64,000 nt of DNA from Streptomyces sp. NRRL S-350. Lineage in GTDB: Bacteria > Actinomycetota > Actinomycetes > Streptomycetales > Streptomycetaceae. A model generated the notes under the pieces. It saw nothing but the letters and a program-made list of their open reading frames with translations. It searched no databases and was not told the origin of the DNA. The stretch is from positions 10,689-74,688 of the forward strand of contig NZ_JOHO01000032.1 of assembly GCF_000719705.1 (NCBI RefSeq). Reading direction: 5' to 3'. Below are positions 26,801 to 34,254 of the stretch, one piece after another (position 1 is the first letter of the stretch; each line of letters opens with the position of its first letter). The position numbers and the translations under genes are program-made.

Positions 26801-29800
26801 GTACGACCAACTGGGCCGCCAGACCGCCCAGACCGGCCCCAAGGTCACCGACGCCGTCACCGGCGACACCCACCAGACCAAGACCACCGCCACCTTCGAC
26901 GCCGACGGCCGCCCCACCGGCGCCACCACCACCGACATCGCCGGCCTCGACGGCACCCGCACCACCGCCAGCAGCTACGACAGCGCCGGCCGCCTGGAGA
27001 GCGACACCGACGCGATGGGCGGCGTCACCCGCTACGGCTACGACACGCTCAGCCGTCTCACCACAGTCACCGACCCCCTCGGCCAGGTCACCACCCACAC
27101 CTACACCCCGCGCAGCCAGCCCGCGACCACCGTCGTCAAGGGCTGGAACGGCGACGGCAAGGGCACCCGCGACCTCACCGTCGAATCCCGCGCCTACGAC
27201 CCCGCCGGCCGCCTCGCCTCCCTCACCGACGCCATGGGCGCCGTCACCAGCTACACCTACTTCGACGACGGCCTGCCCGCCACCGTCACCGCCCAGGACG
27301 TCACCCAGGCCGACGGCAGCACCCGCTCCATCATCCTGGAAACCGACGAATACGACGGCGCCGGCCACCTCGTCAAGCAGACCACCGGCGGCGGACGCAC
27401 CACCACCGTGCGCACCGTCGACCCCTCCGGACGCGTCACCCAGACCGTCCTCGACCCGGCCGGCCTGGGCTGTACCACCACCGTCGGCTACGACGCCGAC
27501 GACCACGTCACCACCAGCACCCTCAAGGTCAGCGACACCGAGAACAGCGTCCAGACCAGCACCTACGACACCGCCGGCCGCCTCACCCGAAGCCAGCTCG
27601 CCTCCTCCACCGGCGGCCCCACCGCCGTCAGCACCTTCAGCTACGACCAGCGCGGCCTGCTCACCGCCGCCACCTCCCCGAACGGCAACGCCCCCGGCGC
27701 CGACCCGGCCGCCTCCACCACCACCTACCAGTACGACGTCCTCGGACGCCGCACCACCACGACCGCCCCGGCCGTCGCCGCCGAAAGCGGCGGAGCAGCC
27801 GCCACCACCGTCCGCCCGACCACCACCACCGGCTACAACGCCTTCGGCGAAGCCACCAGAGAGAAGGACCCGCTCGGCAACACCACTGTCAAGCAGGTCG
27901 ACAGCCTCGGCCGCACCACCCAGGTCACCCTGCCCACGTACTACCAGCCGGGCAGCACCTCCCCGCTCACCCCCATCACCACCTTCGAGTACGACAAACT
28001 CTCCCGGGTCACCGCGACCACCGACGGACTGAAGCGCAAGACCACCTACGCCTACGACCGCCTGAGCCACCAGATCCAGCGCGTCGACCCCAACACCAAC
28101 GGTGGCCTCGGAGCCCAGACGCCGGTCTACGACACCGCACCCACCTGGACCTCGACCTGGACGCCCAACGGCCTCCAGCTCTCCACCACCGACCCGCTCG
28201 GCGCCCGCACCGAAGCCACCTACGACCAACTCGGCCGCACCCTCACCGCGACCACCGTCGAACGCCGTCCCACCCCCCAGAACCTGACCACCAAGTTCAC
28301 CTGGGATGACGCCGGCAACCGCACCTCCGTCAGCACCCCGTCCGGCAGCACCAGCAGTGCCACCTTCAACCCCGCCGGCGAAGTCATCACCAGCACCGAC
28401 CCCGTCGGACGCGTCAGCAAGGCCGAGTATGACGGCCTCGGCCGCACCGTGCGCGCCACCGCCCCCCTCGGCGAATCCGTGCGCACCCGCTACGACGCCC
28501 TCGGCAACCCCGCCGCCACCGACAACCTCGACCCGGCCGGCACCGTGCTGCGCACCGCGACTGCCACCTACGACCTGGAAGGACGGGTCCTCACCACCAC
28601 CAGCCCGGCCACCGGCGCCGTCACCAGCACCGCCTACGACGTGCTGGGCCGCCCGGTGAAGCTCACCGAGCCCGTGGCCGCCGGCCAGAACATCACCACT
28701 ACCCTCGGCTACGACGCCGCCGGCAACCGCACCCGCCTGACCGACGGCCGGGGCAACACCACCGTCTACACCTTCAACACCTGGGGCCTGCCGGAGTCCA
28801 CCGTCGAGCCGGCCACCACCGCCCACCCGGCCGCTGCCGACCGCACCTGGACCACCAGCTACGACCTGGGCGGCCAGGCGTGGAAGCTCACCGAGCCGGG
28901 CGGGGTCACCCGCCAGCGCAGCTACGACCCGGCCGGGCGCCTGGTGCACGAGACCGGCATCAGCGCCGAGACCGACACCGCCGCCCGGGAGCTGGCCTAC
29001 GATCCGGCCGGCCACCTCATCCGCAACAACTCCGACGCCCTGAGCGCCCAGAACTACGCCTACAACGACCGCGGTCTGCTGATCTCGGCCGGCACCGACC
29101 TGACGGCGGCCACCCAGACGTGGGAATACGACGCCGACGGTCGCGTCACCAAGCGCCAGGACAAGGACACGGACTTGACGGTCTTCGGCTACAAGGCCGA
29201 CGGCCAGCTCGACTGGGCCAACAACCCCAAGCTCAAGACCAAGAACTGGTACGGCTACGACGGTGACGGCCGCCTCAGCAAGCAGTGGTACATCCAGGCC
29301 GACCCGGCCGACACGACCAAGGACCAGGTGAAGTCCGAGCGGCGCCTGAGCTATGACCCGCTCGGCCGCCTGGCCGGTGATCAGCTGGTGGCCGTCGGCG
29401 GCCCCGGCACCCCGCTCGCCGGCACCGCCTACGAGTACGACCTCGACAACCACCTCACCCGTAAGACCGTCAGCGGCGCCGCCACCGACCCCGTCAACGA
29501 CAACCGTTACGGCTACGACCTGGCCGGCCGCCTCAGCTCCTGGACCGCAGACGGCACCACCACCGCCTATGCGTGGGACGCCGCCGGCAACCGCACCACT
29601 AACGGCACCGCCACCGCCACCTACGACGAGCGCAATCGCCTGCAGTCGGACGGCACCAGCACCTACCGCTACACCGCGCGCGGCACCCTGGCCGCCGTCA
29701 CCACCGGAGCCAAGCAGGACACCCTCACCTATGACGCCTTCGGCCGCCTGATCACCGAGGGCACCACTACGTACACCTACGACGGACTCGACCGCGTCAC

Positions 29801-31520
29801 CAGTCGCAACGCCGCCCGCTTCACCTACGACGGCGGCTCCAACAACCTCACCAACGACGGCACCTGGACCTACGCCCGCGACACCGCCGGCAACCTGCTG
29901 GGCGCCGCCAATGCCACCACCAGCGTGCGCCTGCGCACCGACCAGCACACCGACGTCACCGCAACCCTCGACCCCAACGGCACCACCGTCACCGGCGCCA
30001 CCACCTACGACCCCTTCGGCAAGCCCACCGCCACCAGCGGCACCGGCACCGGCCTCGGCTACCAGAGCGGCTGGACCGACCCCACCAGCGGCGACGTCAA
30101 CATGGCCGCCCGCTGGTACCGCCCCGGCACCGGCGGCTTCACCAGCCGCGACTCCTACCTCCTGAGCCCCAACCCCTCCGCCCAGGCCAACCGCTACACC
30201 TACGGCAACGCCAGCCCGCTCAACGGCACCGACCCCTCGGGGCACTGCTTCTGGGACGCCTGCGTGGCCGAGGGGGCGCTCCTTTGGGGGGTCGGGGCCG
30301 CCGTAGTCTGCTACTTCTCCTGCCAGCAGATGGCCAAGGCAGGAGGACAGGTCGTCGACAACACGATCAGCGGCGCCAAGAACACGTACAACTGGGCCCA
30401 CGACCAGTTCACCAGCTCGGGCAGCAGCTCCGCAGCTTCGTCGACTGCCGCCTCCAGGCCCTGGGTCAACGACCTCGCGCTGGAAAAGGCGGACGTGCAC
30501 GCCCGCGCCGCCGAGATTGCGGCTGCCGCAGCTGCGGCAGCTGCGGCAGCCGCCGCAGCCACGACCGACACCACGGCAGCGGGCGACGACACCTGTTGGT
30601 CGAACTGTGGCGGAACCTTCCGCCCGGCGAAGCTCCACCGCCCCACGACCACGATCAAGCGGCCGGTGGACATCCCGACCCCCAAGCCGCTCTGGGACCC
30701 GCGGAAGACCGACATCGAACGCCCCCCGCCGAAGCCCGACTGGGAGCCGCCGAATCCCAGCGACATCCTTAAGATCATCTCCGCCGTCTACCATGCCGCC
30801 GACCTGCTCAACCAGCTCACCACCAACCAGAACACCACCCCCGACCAGGACACCGACACTCACTCGGCTTCGGGTGCGGACCCCGGGAACGACCAGGGCG
30901 AGGACAAGAGCTGTCGCGAAGGCGGCGAGGGCTGGGTCCGGTACGGTACCCGTGATATTGCAAATGGGAACCGGGCGACCCAGATGAATGCCTGCCTCGA
31001 CAGGGCGTGGCTCGATTCTCGCGAGGGTTCGTCGACGACCAGGGAAATCCGGCCGCCTGGATATGAATGGGCCCGCAAGTATGCTGCCTACCTTGGCAAT
31101 GCTCCGAACCTGGGTCAATGGATAAACAACTGTCATCTACTCGGCAAGAATCTCAGCGGATCCGGCGTTGATCTGGACAATCTGGCGACGTGCTCGCGAG
31201 CGGCGAATGCGGATCCCATCGATCCCAGGGACCGCAAGATCGTTCCGAACATGAAGGATCTGGAGACGCAGGTCCATGACGCGATCATGAAGGGCGGTCA
31301 GGTCGTCCGCTATACTGTGACGCCTCATTATGAGGATAATCGGACAGTTCCATATGAATTCCAGATAACAGCTATCGGGCAGTATGCGGATGGCACGCGT
31401 GGCCTGAACATCGACAAGGCCGTCCCGAACGAAATATTCAGCAATCGTTCGGGTGTCACATTCAACCTCGGCCGAGTGACCAGTAACGGGCAGCCGGTTC
31501 CCATTGGGCCGACGCCATAG
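20859..31520 (+). CDS. giant secreted DNRLRE/LamG/RHS polymorphic toxin with C-terminal nuclease domain
   Basis: A 3,553-residue exported protein. Order: Sec signal peptide (residues 1-~27, LAVLLAMTMVTLG), DNRLRE-type adhesion region (~375-555), Fn3-like part, DUF6531-like RHS entry (VGRSVNTAVGNYTTAATDAA, ~795), three LamG/jelly-roll domains (~1010-1235, 1285-1515, 1525-1750), long YD repeats to ~3085, and the RHS core RYTYGNASPLNGTDPSG (~3113-3129). Then come a hydrophobic linker, a 14-Ala run, a Pro-rich spacer and a ~190-residue toxin tip. The tip (CLDRAW, INNCHLLGKNLSGSGVDLDN, MKDLETQVHDAIMKGGQVV, YTVTPHYEDN) resembles DNA/RNA non-specific endonucleases, with the key His in NNCH. The tip's base composition is visibly less GC-rich, as expected of exchangeable toxin modules. 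SMI1/KNR4 genes follow 20 nt later. GTG 20859 is the likely start. Confidence 0.88.
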   Translation: MLRRPLAVLLAMTMVTLGTAGGSAAAETLLRRAADTAPADPGPRPKQPQGTADGRGHAATTAATSANDGSGHPGAAPAPGELPEDKPAVPAQNVSLPQTAKLPHAEAKVTDKPVAKPGGKVDPAKSFDPAKSKELPEKRTAQQRTFQNTDGTFTTRSYPEPVNFRRADGSWAAIDTTLIPTGTATAGRAAPVQNGWTTTTAEQQLKLGLTADADPLVQLQLAEGMSAGYSLQGAAPVQGTVQGSTITYTDARPKADVTILAGNSSFKENLVLKDATAPTEWVFPLRLQGVTASLDADGSVHFTDAAGTVRGRMPAGWMQDSAFTPNTEEGVITGGVTYELVQPPAGGQALKVKLDEAWLHAPERVYPVKVDPQVSSVRAVETTYAYSGHEQDFSGDTVLKVGTNNGGKNQATSFVKFTGIEDSLSGATILGARLGLYNGWSYSCTPRTVTIHQVTSWWSPGGVRASSAPSTGPALAAPSFAHGWRPSASSAWACPEAWESIDLGADGRNLVNSWTHHWTANYGLAIKTDAWDNYSWKQFGSANMSGGQPYLDVTWSPYGADYELWGVQQPVTATQEGIVRLRVWNRGMETWTPTNNYKMSYLLYDQWNNNITDYGTNIAWTSMPYDVPPGGSAVVDAHIRSLPQGSYTVGFTMDQYQVSNFWVDAYVPPITIQIPSVNVPPYITGLAPPSGAVVYQLQPTITAEGTDPDHAPSPELDYKFRVCRVVGGDAQVDCKETEGSQRQPRFVIPPGWLTWNEQYAWYAKTGDGQAESDWTAPSYIRTVLPQPNQYTASADVGRSVNTAVGNYTTAATDAALPVVGPELSVTRSYNSLDPRTDGAFGAGWSTPWDMRIQVESSNWLALPGNVLLTAANGSRARFGWDPAKGTYVPGSGMAADLRKTDDGGWTLTDRAGTVHTFGADGRLTRITDLAGHSQDLVYASGHPVQVKDATSGRYLTLNWTGNHVTSVTAAASPATWSYQYDGDRLTKVCPPGADPQAATGCTTYDYGTGSRYRTAVRDAGPAGYWRLGQGDGSSLTNDAQVSDRAPAGARDVTPGADGALGASGNQALTFNGRSTSYVELPNRAISSSVNRSVELWFRTAAPGVILTYQNRAMGEDPYNIVPALYVGSDNKLRGKFNSPGTPVTSTRDVTDNAWHHVVLAGARDNTAMFLDGELAGTTPGDIDHLNMDRAYLGGGYTGNWPGGNGGWSWFTGQIDEAATYDYPLTEQTVAEHYALRTGSAQLTRTTLPTGRTSAQVTYDATTERVTKVTDAAGGDWKISEPTYSGGSFLYSNAVKASNPAGYWRLGERDGATAASEVGNGLAGTYGDGVTKKAPGVFAPTDDTAARFDGSADSRIEIPQDVLHAKTDLAVELWFNTTTPGVLIGDQSRTIDDPDGVGGSWTPVMYVGTDGKLRGRFCCAAPEGAVSPNPVTDGAWHHAVLSVQGTTQTLYLDGQVLGTHTGAIDHQQNTHTYIGAGSARFWPAAPGDISHFNGAIDEVALYQHPLSDSDVVAHYRARSAQVAGQGTGYRGSVVADSPGAYWRMDETAGSTAASEVAAIKGNGTYAPAAKPGTTGVFGPGDGHAAQFNGTDSSYVEVPAQILRSQTDLAAELWFRTGTEGVLLDQRNDTSGNTVLDLYVGSDGKLRGMFFGADNGPITTAGTVTDGSWHHVVISAAQGTQSLYLDGTLVGTLSGTVNHLDMDRVIIGGGYVGNWPGGNGGWSWLNGQIDEVAFYQHPLSADRVAAHYQARSSSSATELAARVTLTDPAGNTSTDIHDATRGDRLISRTDEAGNTTSYTYDTGGFVHTVTDPNGHSTVSGQDARGNTVSLTTCRDVNSCWTSYTSYHYDPANPRDPRNDKPTETRDARSAGPGDPTYRTTVAYTALGLPESTTRPDGRTTRTSYTTGTEPAYGGGTTPAGLLASETTAAGAVTTYAYYSTGDLARTTAPSGLTLTYGYDTAGRKTWTTETSDAQPTGVTTTYEYDQLGRQTAQTGPKVTDAVTGDTHQTKTTATFDADGRPTGATTTDIAGLDGTRTTASSYDSAGRLESDTDAMGGVTRYGYDTLSRLTTVTDPLGQVTTHTYTPRSQPATTVVKGWNGDGKGTRDLTVESRAYDPAGRLASLTDAMGAVTSYTYFDDGLPATVTAQDVTQADGSTRSIILETDEYDGAGHLVKQTTGGGRTTTVRTVDPSGRVTQTVLDPAGLGCTTTVGYDADDHVTTSTLKVSDTENSVQTSTYDTAGRLTRSQLASSTGGPTAVSTFSYDQRGLLTAATSPNGNAPGADPAASTTTYQYDVLGRRTTTTAPAVAAESGGAAATTVRPTTTTGYNAFGEATREKDPLGNTTVKQVDSLGRTTQVTLPTYYQPGSTSPLTPITTFEYDKLSRVTATTDGLKRKTTYAYDRLSHQIQRVDPNTNGGLGAQTPVYDTAPTWTSTWTPNGLQLSTTDPLGARTEATYDQLGRTLTATTVERRPTPQNLTTKFTWDDAGNRTSVSTPSGSTSSATFNPAGEVITSTDPVGRVSKAEYDGLGRTVRATAPLGESVRTRYDALGNPAATDNLDPAGTVLRTATATYDLEGRVLTTTSPATGAVTSTAYDVLGRPVKLTEPVAAGQNITTTLGYDAAGNRTRLTDGRGNTTVYTFNTWGLPESTVEPATTAHPAAADRTWTTSYDLGGQAWKLTEPGGVTRQRSYDPAGRLVHETGISAETDTAARELAYDPAGHLIRNNSDALSAQNYAYNDRGLLISAGTDLTAATQTWEYDADGRVTKRQDKDTDLTVFGYKADGQLDWANNPKLKTKNWYGYDGDGRLSKQWYIQADPADTTKDQVKSERRLSYDPLGRLAGDQLVAVGGPGTPLAGTAYEYDLDNHLTRKTVSGAATDPVNDNRYGYDLAGRLSSWTADGTTTAYAWDAAGNRTTNGTATATYDERNRLQSDGTSTYRYTARGTLAAVTTGAKQDTLTYDAFGRLITEGTTTYTYDGLDRVTSRNAARFTYDGGSNNLTNDGTWTYARDTAGNLLGAANATTSVRLRTDQHTDVTATLDPNGTTVTGATTYDPFGKPTATSGTGTGLGYQSGWTDPTSGDVNMAARWYRPGTGGFTSRDSYLLSPNPSAQANRYTYGNASPLNGTDPSGHCFWDACVAEGALLWGVGAAVVCYFSCQQMAKAGGQVVDNTISGAKNTYNWAHDQFTSSGSSSAASSTAASRPWVNDLALEKADVHARAAEIAAAAAAAAAAAAAATTDTTAAGDDTCWSNCGGTFRPAKLHRPTTTIKRPVDIPTPKPLWDPRKTDIERPPPKPDWEPPNPSDILKIISAVYHAADLLNQLTTNQNTTPDQDTDTHSASGADPGNDQGEDKSCREGGEGWVRYGTRDIANGNRATQMNACLDRAWLDSREGSSTTREIRPPGYEWARKYAAYLGNAPNLGQWINNCHLLGKNLSGSGVDLDNLATCSRAANADPIDPRDRKIVPNMKDLETQVHDAIMKGGQVVRYTVTPHYEDNRTVPYEFQITAIGQYADGTRGLNIDKAVPNEIFSNRSGVTFNLGRVTSNGQPVPIGPTP

Positions 31521-31540
31521 TGAAAAGGGAGTGAATCGTG

Positions 31541-32149
31541 ATGTCGCCAGAACTAGCGGAGTTGCTGGAAGTGCTGCCTGCCTGTGCCGGAAGCAGTGCC
31601 GGAGCCCCGTTGGATGCTCAGGGCCTTTCGGTGGCCGAGCAGGTCCTAGGTGTAACATTGCCGCCCGACTACAAGGAATTCATGACTGCCTACGGCGGTG
31701 GTGAGATCGGCTCCTTCGTGTGGGTGGCGCGCCCTGCCGGGTCGGTCGACGAGCAGCCGTACAGCCCGTCCTTGGTTGATGTCACCAGGACTTTTCGAGC
31801 CGGGCTGGTACGTTCGCCGGAGCCCGGCAGTGAGAACCTGTCGGCTGACAAAGTACTTCGATGGGGTGGCGATGAGGGTGGCAACGACTATCTGTGGTTG
31901 ATGGACGGCCCGAAGCCGGAGGAATGGCCGGTACTGATCCAGCTTCATGGAGGGCCGCTCGTGGCGTGCCGATTCGGCATGGTCGAGTACCTGCGCCGGG
32001 CATGTGCGGGACTGCACACGGGCGAGTTGGCGGCGCTGAGCCTCGGACCACAGCCCAAGTTCGTGCACTGGCGGGAGTCGTACCGCTTGATGGCTGAGGG
32101 CATTGATCCGTGGACCGGCGAACCCTTCGATCTCGAGGAGTTCGACTGA
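31541..32149 (+). CDS. SMI1/KNR4 (SUKH) family immunity protein
   Basis: A 202-residue cytoplasmic protein with the SUKH fold: SVAEQVLGVTLPPDYKEFMT (classic ALGVxLPxDYxxFLxxYxGG-type motif), YGGGEIGSFVWV, then NDYLWLMDGPKPEEWPVLIQ and MVEYLRRAC. SUKH proteins neutralise nuclease and other toxins of polymorphic toxin systems. It starts 20 nt after the RHS toxin stop, so it is the expected cognate immunity gene. AAGGGAG supports ATG 31541 or the adjacent GTG 31538. A C-terminal extension (FVHWRESYRLMAEGIDPWTG) is shared in part with the gene at 32635 (FVHWRLGR). Confidence 0.87.
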   Translation: MSPELAELLEVLPACAGSSAGAPLDAQGLSVAEQVLGVTLPPDYKEFMTAYGGGEIGSFVWVARPAGSVDEQPYSPSLVDVTRTFRAGLVRSPEPGSENLSADKVLRWGGDEGGNDYLWLMDGPKPEEWPVLIQLHGGPLVACRFGMVEYLRRACAGLHTGELAALSLGPQPKFVHWRESYRLMAEGIDPWTGEPFDLEEFD

Positions 32150-32277
32150 CCTCGGGCCCGCAGCCTCCGCGCCGCCGATGCCGGGAACCTCCAGAACACG
32201 GCCCGATCGAGGCCGGTCCTCTGCTACACCGGGGCCGGGGACAGCAGGAGCAATGGTGGGTTGATCGTCGGCTCCCG

Positions 32278-32624
32278 GGCTTCGTGCGTAGGACTACGGA
32301 GGGAAACGCTGCGAAACTGGCCGCTGACGAGGACTGCCCTTACCACGTCCACCCCGAGCCTGGCGGGCTGCTCTCCTGGGGTTCCAATCTCAACGCGGAC
32401 CACTTCTTCTAGTTCTTCTAGCTGACCGAGGTCGACGACCTGATGCCTGGTTGGTACTGGCGTTCTACCGGAGCCTGGAGGAGTGGGACCGCTTCGACGG
32501 CGGCTTCGCGGACTTCCTGCTCGCCGTCGTTGGCGGCACCTACATCTACGCGGACGAGGTGGCTCCGTACAATCCCAATGACTCGCTGTGGCGGTTCCAA
32601 GGCGACTGCAATCAGGTGGAGTAG
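32278..32624 (+). pseudogene. broken SMI1/KNR4-type immunity gene
   Basis: Two frames together give a recognisable C-terminal SUKH segment: YHVHPEPGGLLSWGSNLNAD, then premature stops, then FYRSLEEWDRFDGGFADFLL, AVVGGTYIYADEVA and NDSLWRFQGD to a TAG at 32622-32624. The lesions are visible: a 9-nt duplication (TTCTTCTAG at 32404-32412 and 32413-32421) carrying stop codons, and a frameshift near 32450-32460. No intact N-terminal half remains upstream. It is a relic of a further immunity gene between two intact ones. Confidence 0.8.
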
Positions 32625-32634
32625 CAGAAGGCTG

Positions 32635-33219
32635 ATGGCCGGCGCATTCGAAATCAACAGGCTTCTGAAGCTCATGCCCCCGCACGAGGGGGCCGGCGAG
32701 TCCGGTGACTGGGCGGTGGTTGAGCAGGCGTGGGGCTTCCGGTTCCCGCGTGACTACACCGAGTTCATCACCCGGTACGGGCAAGGAGGTATCGAGGACT
32801 GCGTCTCCGTGCTCGGCCCCGACGAGCTGCTGCCGCCGGATGCCCCGCAGCCGGGGATGCGTGGCATGACGGAGGAGGCGCGCTGGCTGTTCGAGGAGGA
32901 CGGCGAGCCCACCGACCAGGTGCGCTGCGCCGAGCAGCTCGTCGCCTGGGGCGGCTCCTCCACGGCCGACACCCTGTGCTGGCTGACGGTTGGGGACGAT
33001 GCTGACGCGTGGCCGGTCGTGGTTCTCGGCCGGAACGGCGGCGCGCCGCGGGTCTTCGACATGGGGCTGGTCGAGTTCCTCTACAGGATGCTCACGGCGG
33101 AGATCGACCCGTGCCCCGTCGGCATCACCGATGCCTGGGGCTGCGAGTCCCCTCGCTTCGTCCACTGGCGGCTCGGCCGGCAGAGGTCTCGCGACAGGCT
33201 CGACCCGCTGACCCGCTGA
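32635..33219 (+). CDS. second SMI1/KNR4 (SUKH) family immunity protein
   Basis: A 194-residue protein with WAVVEQAWGFRFPRDYTEFI, TRYGQGGIEDCVSVLGPDEL, DTLCWLTVGDDADAWPVVVL and GLVEFLYRMLTAEIDPCP, matching the SUKH-1 fold. AGAAGG lies just before ATG 32635. It is only distantly similar to the first immunity protein (31541), so it may protect against a different toxin tip carried by a rival or ancestral RHS allele. The last ~15 residues are polar and divergent. The third unit of the immunity array downstream of the RHS toxin. Confidence 0.85.
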   Translation: MAGAFEINRLLKLMPPHEGAGESGDWAVVEQAWGFRFPRDYTEFITRYGQGGIEDCVSVLGPDELLPPDAPQPGMRGMTEEARWLFEEDGEPTDQVRCAEQLVAWGGSSTADTLCWLTVGDDADAWPVVVLGRNGGAPRVFDMGLVEFLYRMLTAEIDPCPVGITDAWGCESPRFVHWRLGRQRSRDRLDPLTR

Positions 33220-33614
33220 CCGGCGGACCGAGGAGTTGACACACCATCTCGTCCGGCGGCCGGTGCTCAGAGCCCGGCCGCCGAACAAGACCGCCGCCGC
33301 CATCCCGCGACAAGACCCGGCCTGACCAGTTGGCCTGTTGGGCGTGGTCGCCTTTGACGGCACTCCAAGCTTTCCGGCATCGGCCGAACCCGAAGGCGTT
33401 TACGGACACAGGGGTGGTGACCGGAGTCGCGCCGACGATCGCGTTGTCGACCTCCGGTGCCACGCCCGCGCAGTGCCGGATCCAGGTCGGCGGACACTTT
33501 CACCGGAGGAGTGGGTGGCGTGACCCGGGTCCGGCGGCGAGGAAACTTGAACTTGTTCAAAACTCTTGCGACGATCTGGCCGACAGGACGGCAGGGCCGA
33601 GTCCGGGGGGAGTC
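33220..33614. other. 395-nt region without a recognised gene
   Basis: No ORF with convincing protein character. A weakly transposase-like phrase (LLGVVAFDGT) appears in one frame at about 33335-33365, but there are no flanking inverted repeats. This part may be debris at the edge of the toxin/immunity island. Confidence 0.35.
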
Positions 33615-33842
33615 ATGGGCGTCGTAGTGAGAGCCGAGAACGCGGTGAGGTGGCTCGGCCGTGCCGCCGGCAGATACCTGGCGGCCTGCGCCGTCGGCTG
33701 GGCCGGTATCGGCGCCATGGTCACCCTGCTCAGCGGCCATGCTGCAGATCGGAACGCACTGACCGGAGTGCTGGAGCTGGGCTGGGGGCTCACGGTGATG
33801 GTCGGTGGTCCGACTGACACCGGCCGGTTACCGCGATCGTGA
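33615..33842 (+). CDS. small membrane protein, hypothetical
   Basis: About 75 residues with one clear hydrophobic segment (YLAACAVGWAGIGAMVTLLS) and possibly a second (VLELGWGLTVMVGG). GGGGGGAG precedes ATG 33615. No family recognised. Its stop overlaps the start of the next ORF by 4 nt (GTGA), which would couple their translation; alternatively the two ORFs are halves of one frameshifted membrane protein. Confidence 0.45.
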   Translation: MGVVVRAENAVRWLGRAAGRYLAACAVGWAGIGAMVTLLSGHAADRNALTGVLELGWGLTVMVGGPTDTGRLPRS

Positions 33843-34042
33843 TATGCGGGCCCGCCGTGTTTCTAGGCCTTTTTGCCGGACCGTGGCCGCTGATCGGTCT
33901 GCTCCTGTTCCAAGTGGCGTTGCCGGCGGCTGTGGGTCGTCCCCGCCCGGCGAGGATGCCGGGCGGGGACGGGGGAGTTCAGGGTCGGCGGGTGGTGATG
34001 GTGATCGGGTGGGCCGTCCAGCCGGTCATGCCGCCGACGTAG
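33839..34042 (+). CDS. possible small membrane protein, low confidence
   Basis: GTG 33839 overlaps the previous stop by 4 nt. The first ~32 residues are hydrophobic (CGPAVFLGLFAGPWPLIG, LLLFQVALPAAVG); the remainder runs through a strong terminator hairpin at 33941-33968 and into the 3' end of an opposing gene, so that part is unlikely to be meaningful. The coding signal may end with a frameshift or an undetected stop. Confidence 0.3.
   Translation: MICGPAVFLGLFAGPWPLIGLLLFQVALPAAVGRPRPARMPGGDGGVQGRRVVMVIGWAVQPVMPPT
33941..33968. terminator. strong terminator hairpin between convergent genes
   Basis: A perfect 11-bp stem (CCCCGCCCGGC / GCCGGGCGGGG) with a 6-nt loop GAGGAT. It sits 11 nt before the end of the minus-strand operon and after the small plus-strand ORFs, so it probably acts in both directions. 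Confidence 0.75.
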
Positions 34043-34254
34043 AGGGTGGTGCTCCAGAAACCGCCCCGGGCGAGGCAGCGGGCGACGCCCTCGCCGCCGC
34101 CGGGGCCGATGCAGATCCGGATGAAGTCCCGGTGGGCCTCGCGGACGGGCAGGCCGCGGACGTGCTCCCAGAGGACGGGGAGGGCGTGGTCGAGGCTGGG
34201 GAAGAGGGCGGGCGCCATGAGGCCGGTGATCCCGGCCCGGACGACGGCGGTCAC
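33979..34254 (-). CDS. hypothetical protein in the WhiJ-like cluster
   Basis: A 91-residue protein starting at GTG 34254, which overlaps the stop of the RsbW-like ATPase gene by 4 nt (GTGA), a sign of translational coupling. It contains HALPVLWEHVRGLPVREAHR, DFIRICIGPGGGEGVARCLA and ARGGFWSTTLYVGG. It has no family I can name and no signal or membrane segment. Its tight link to the anti-sigma-like ATPase suggests a shared role. Confidence 0.65.
   Translation of the reverse strand: MTAVVRAGITGLMAPALFPSLDHALPVLWEHVRGLPVREAHRDFIRICIGPGGGEGVARCLARGGFWSTTLYVGGMTGWTAHPITITTRRP

Noticed and set aside
23478..31136. Very long minus-strand open frame opposite the RHS gene
   Set aside because: It is Gly/Val/Ala-rich shadow of the GC3-biased plus-strand gene, has no domain motifs, and the plus strand has clear RHS, LamG and toxin features.
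33330..33600. Possible transposase remnant after the immunity array
   Set aside because: One short phrase (LLGVVAFDGT) is suggestive, but no DDE-type residues, inverted repeats or target duplication were found.
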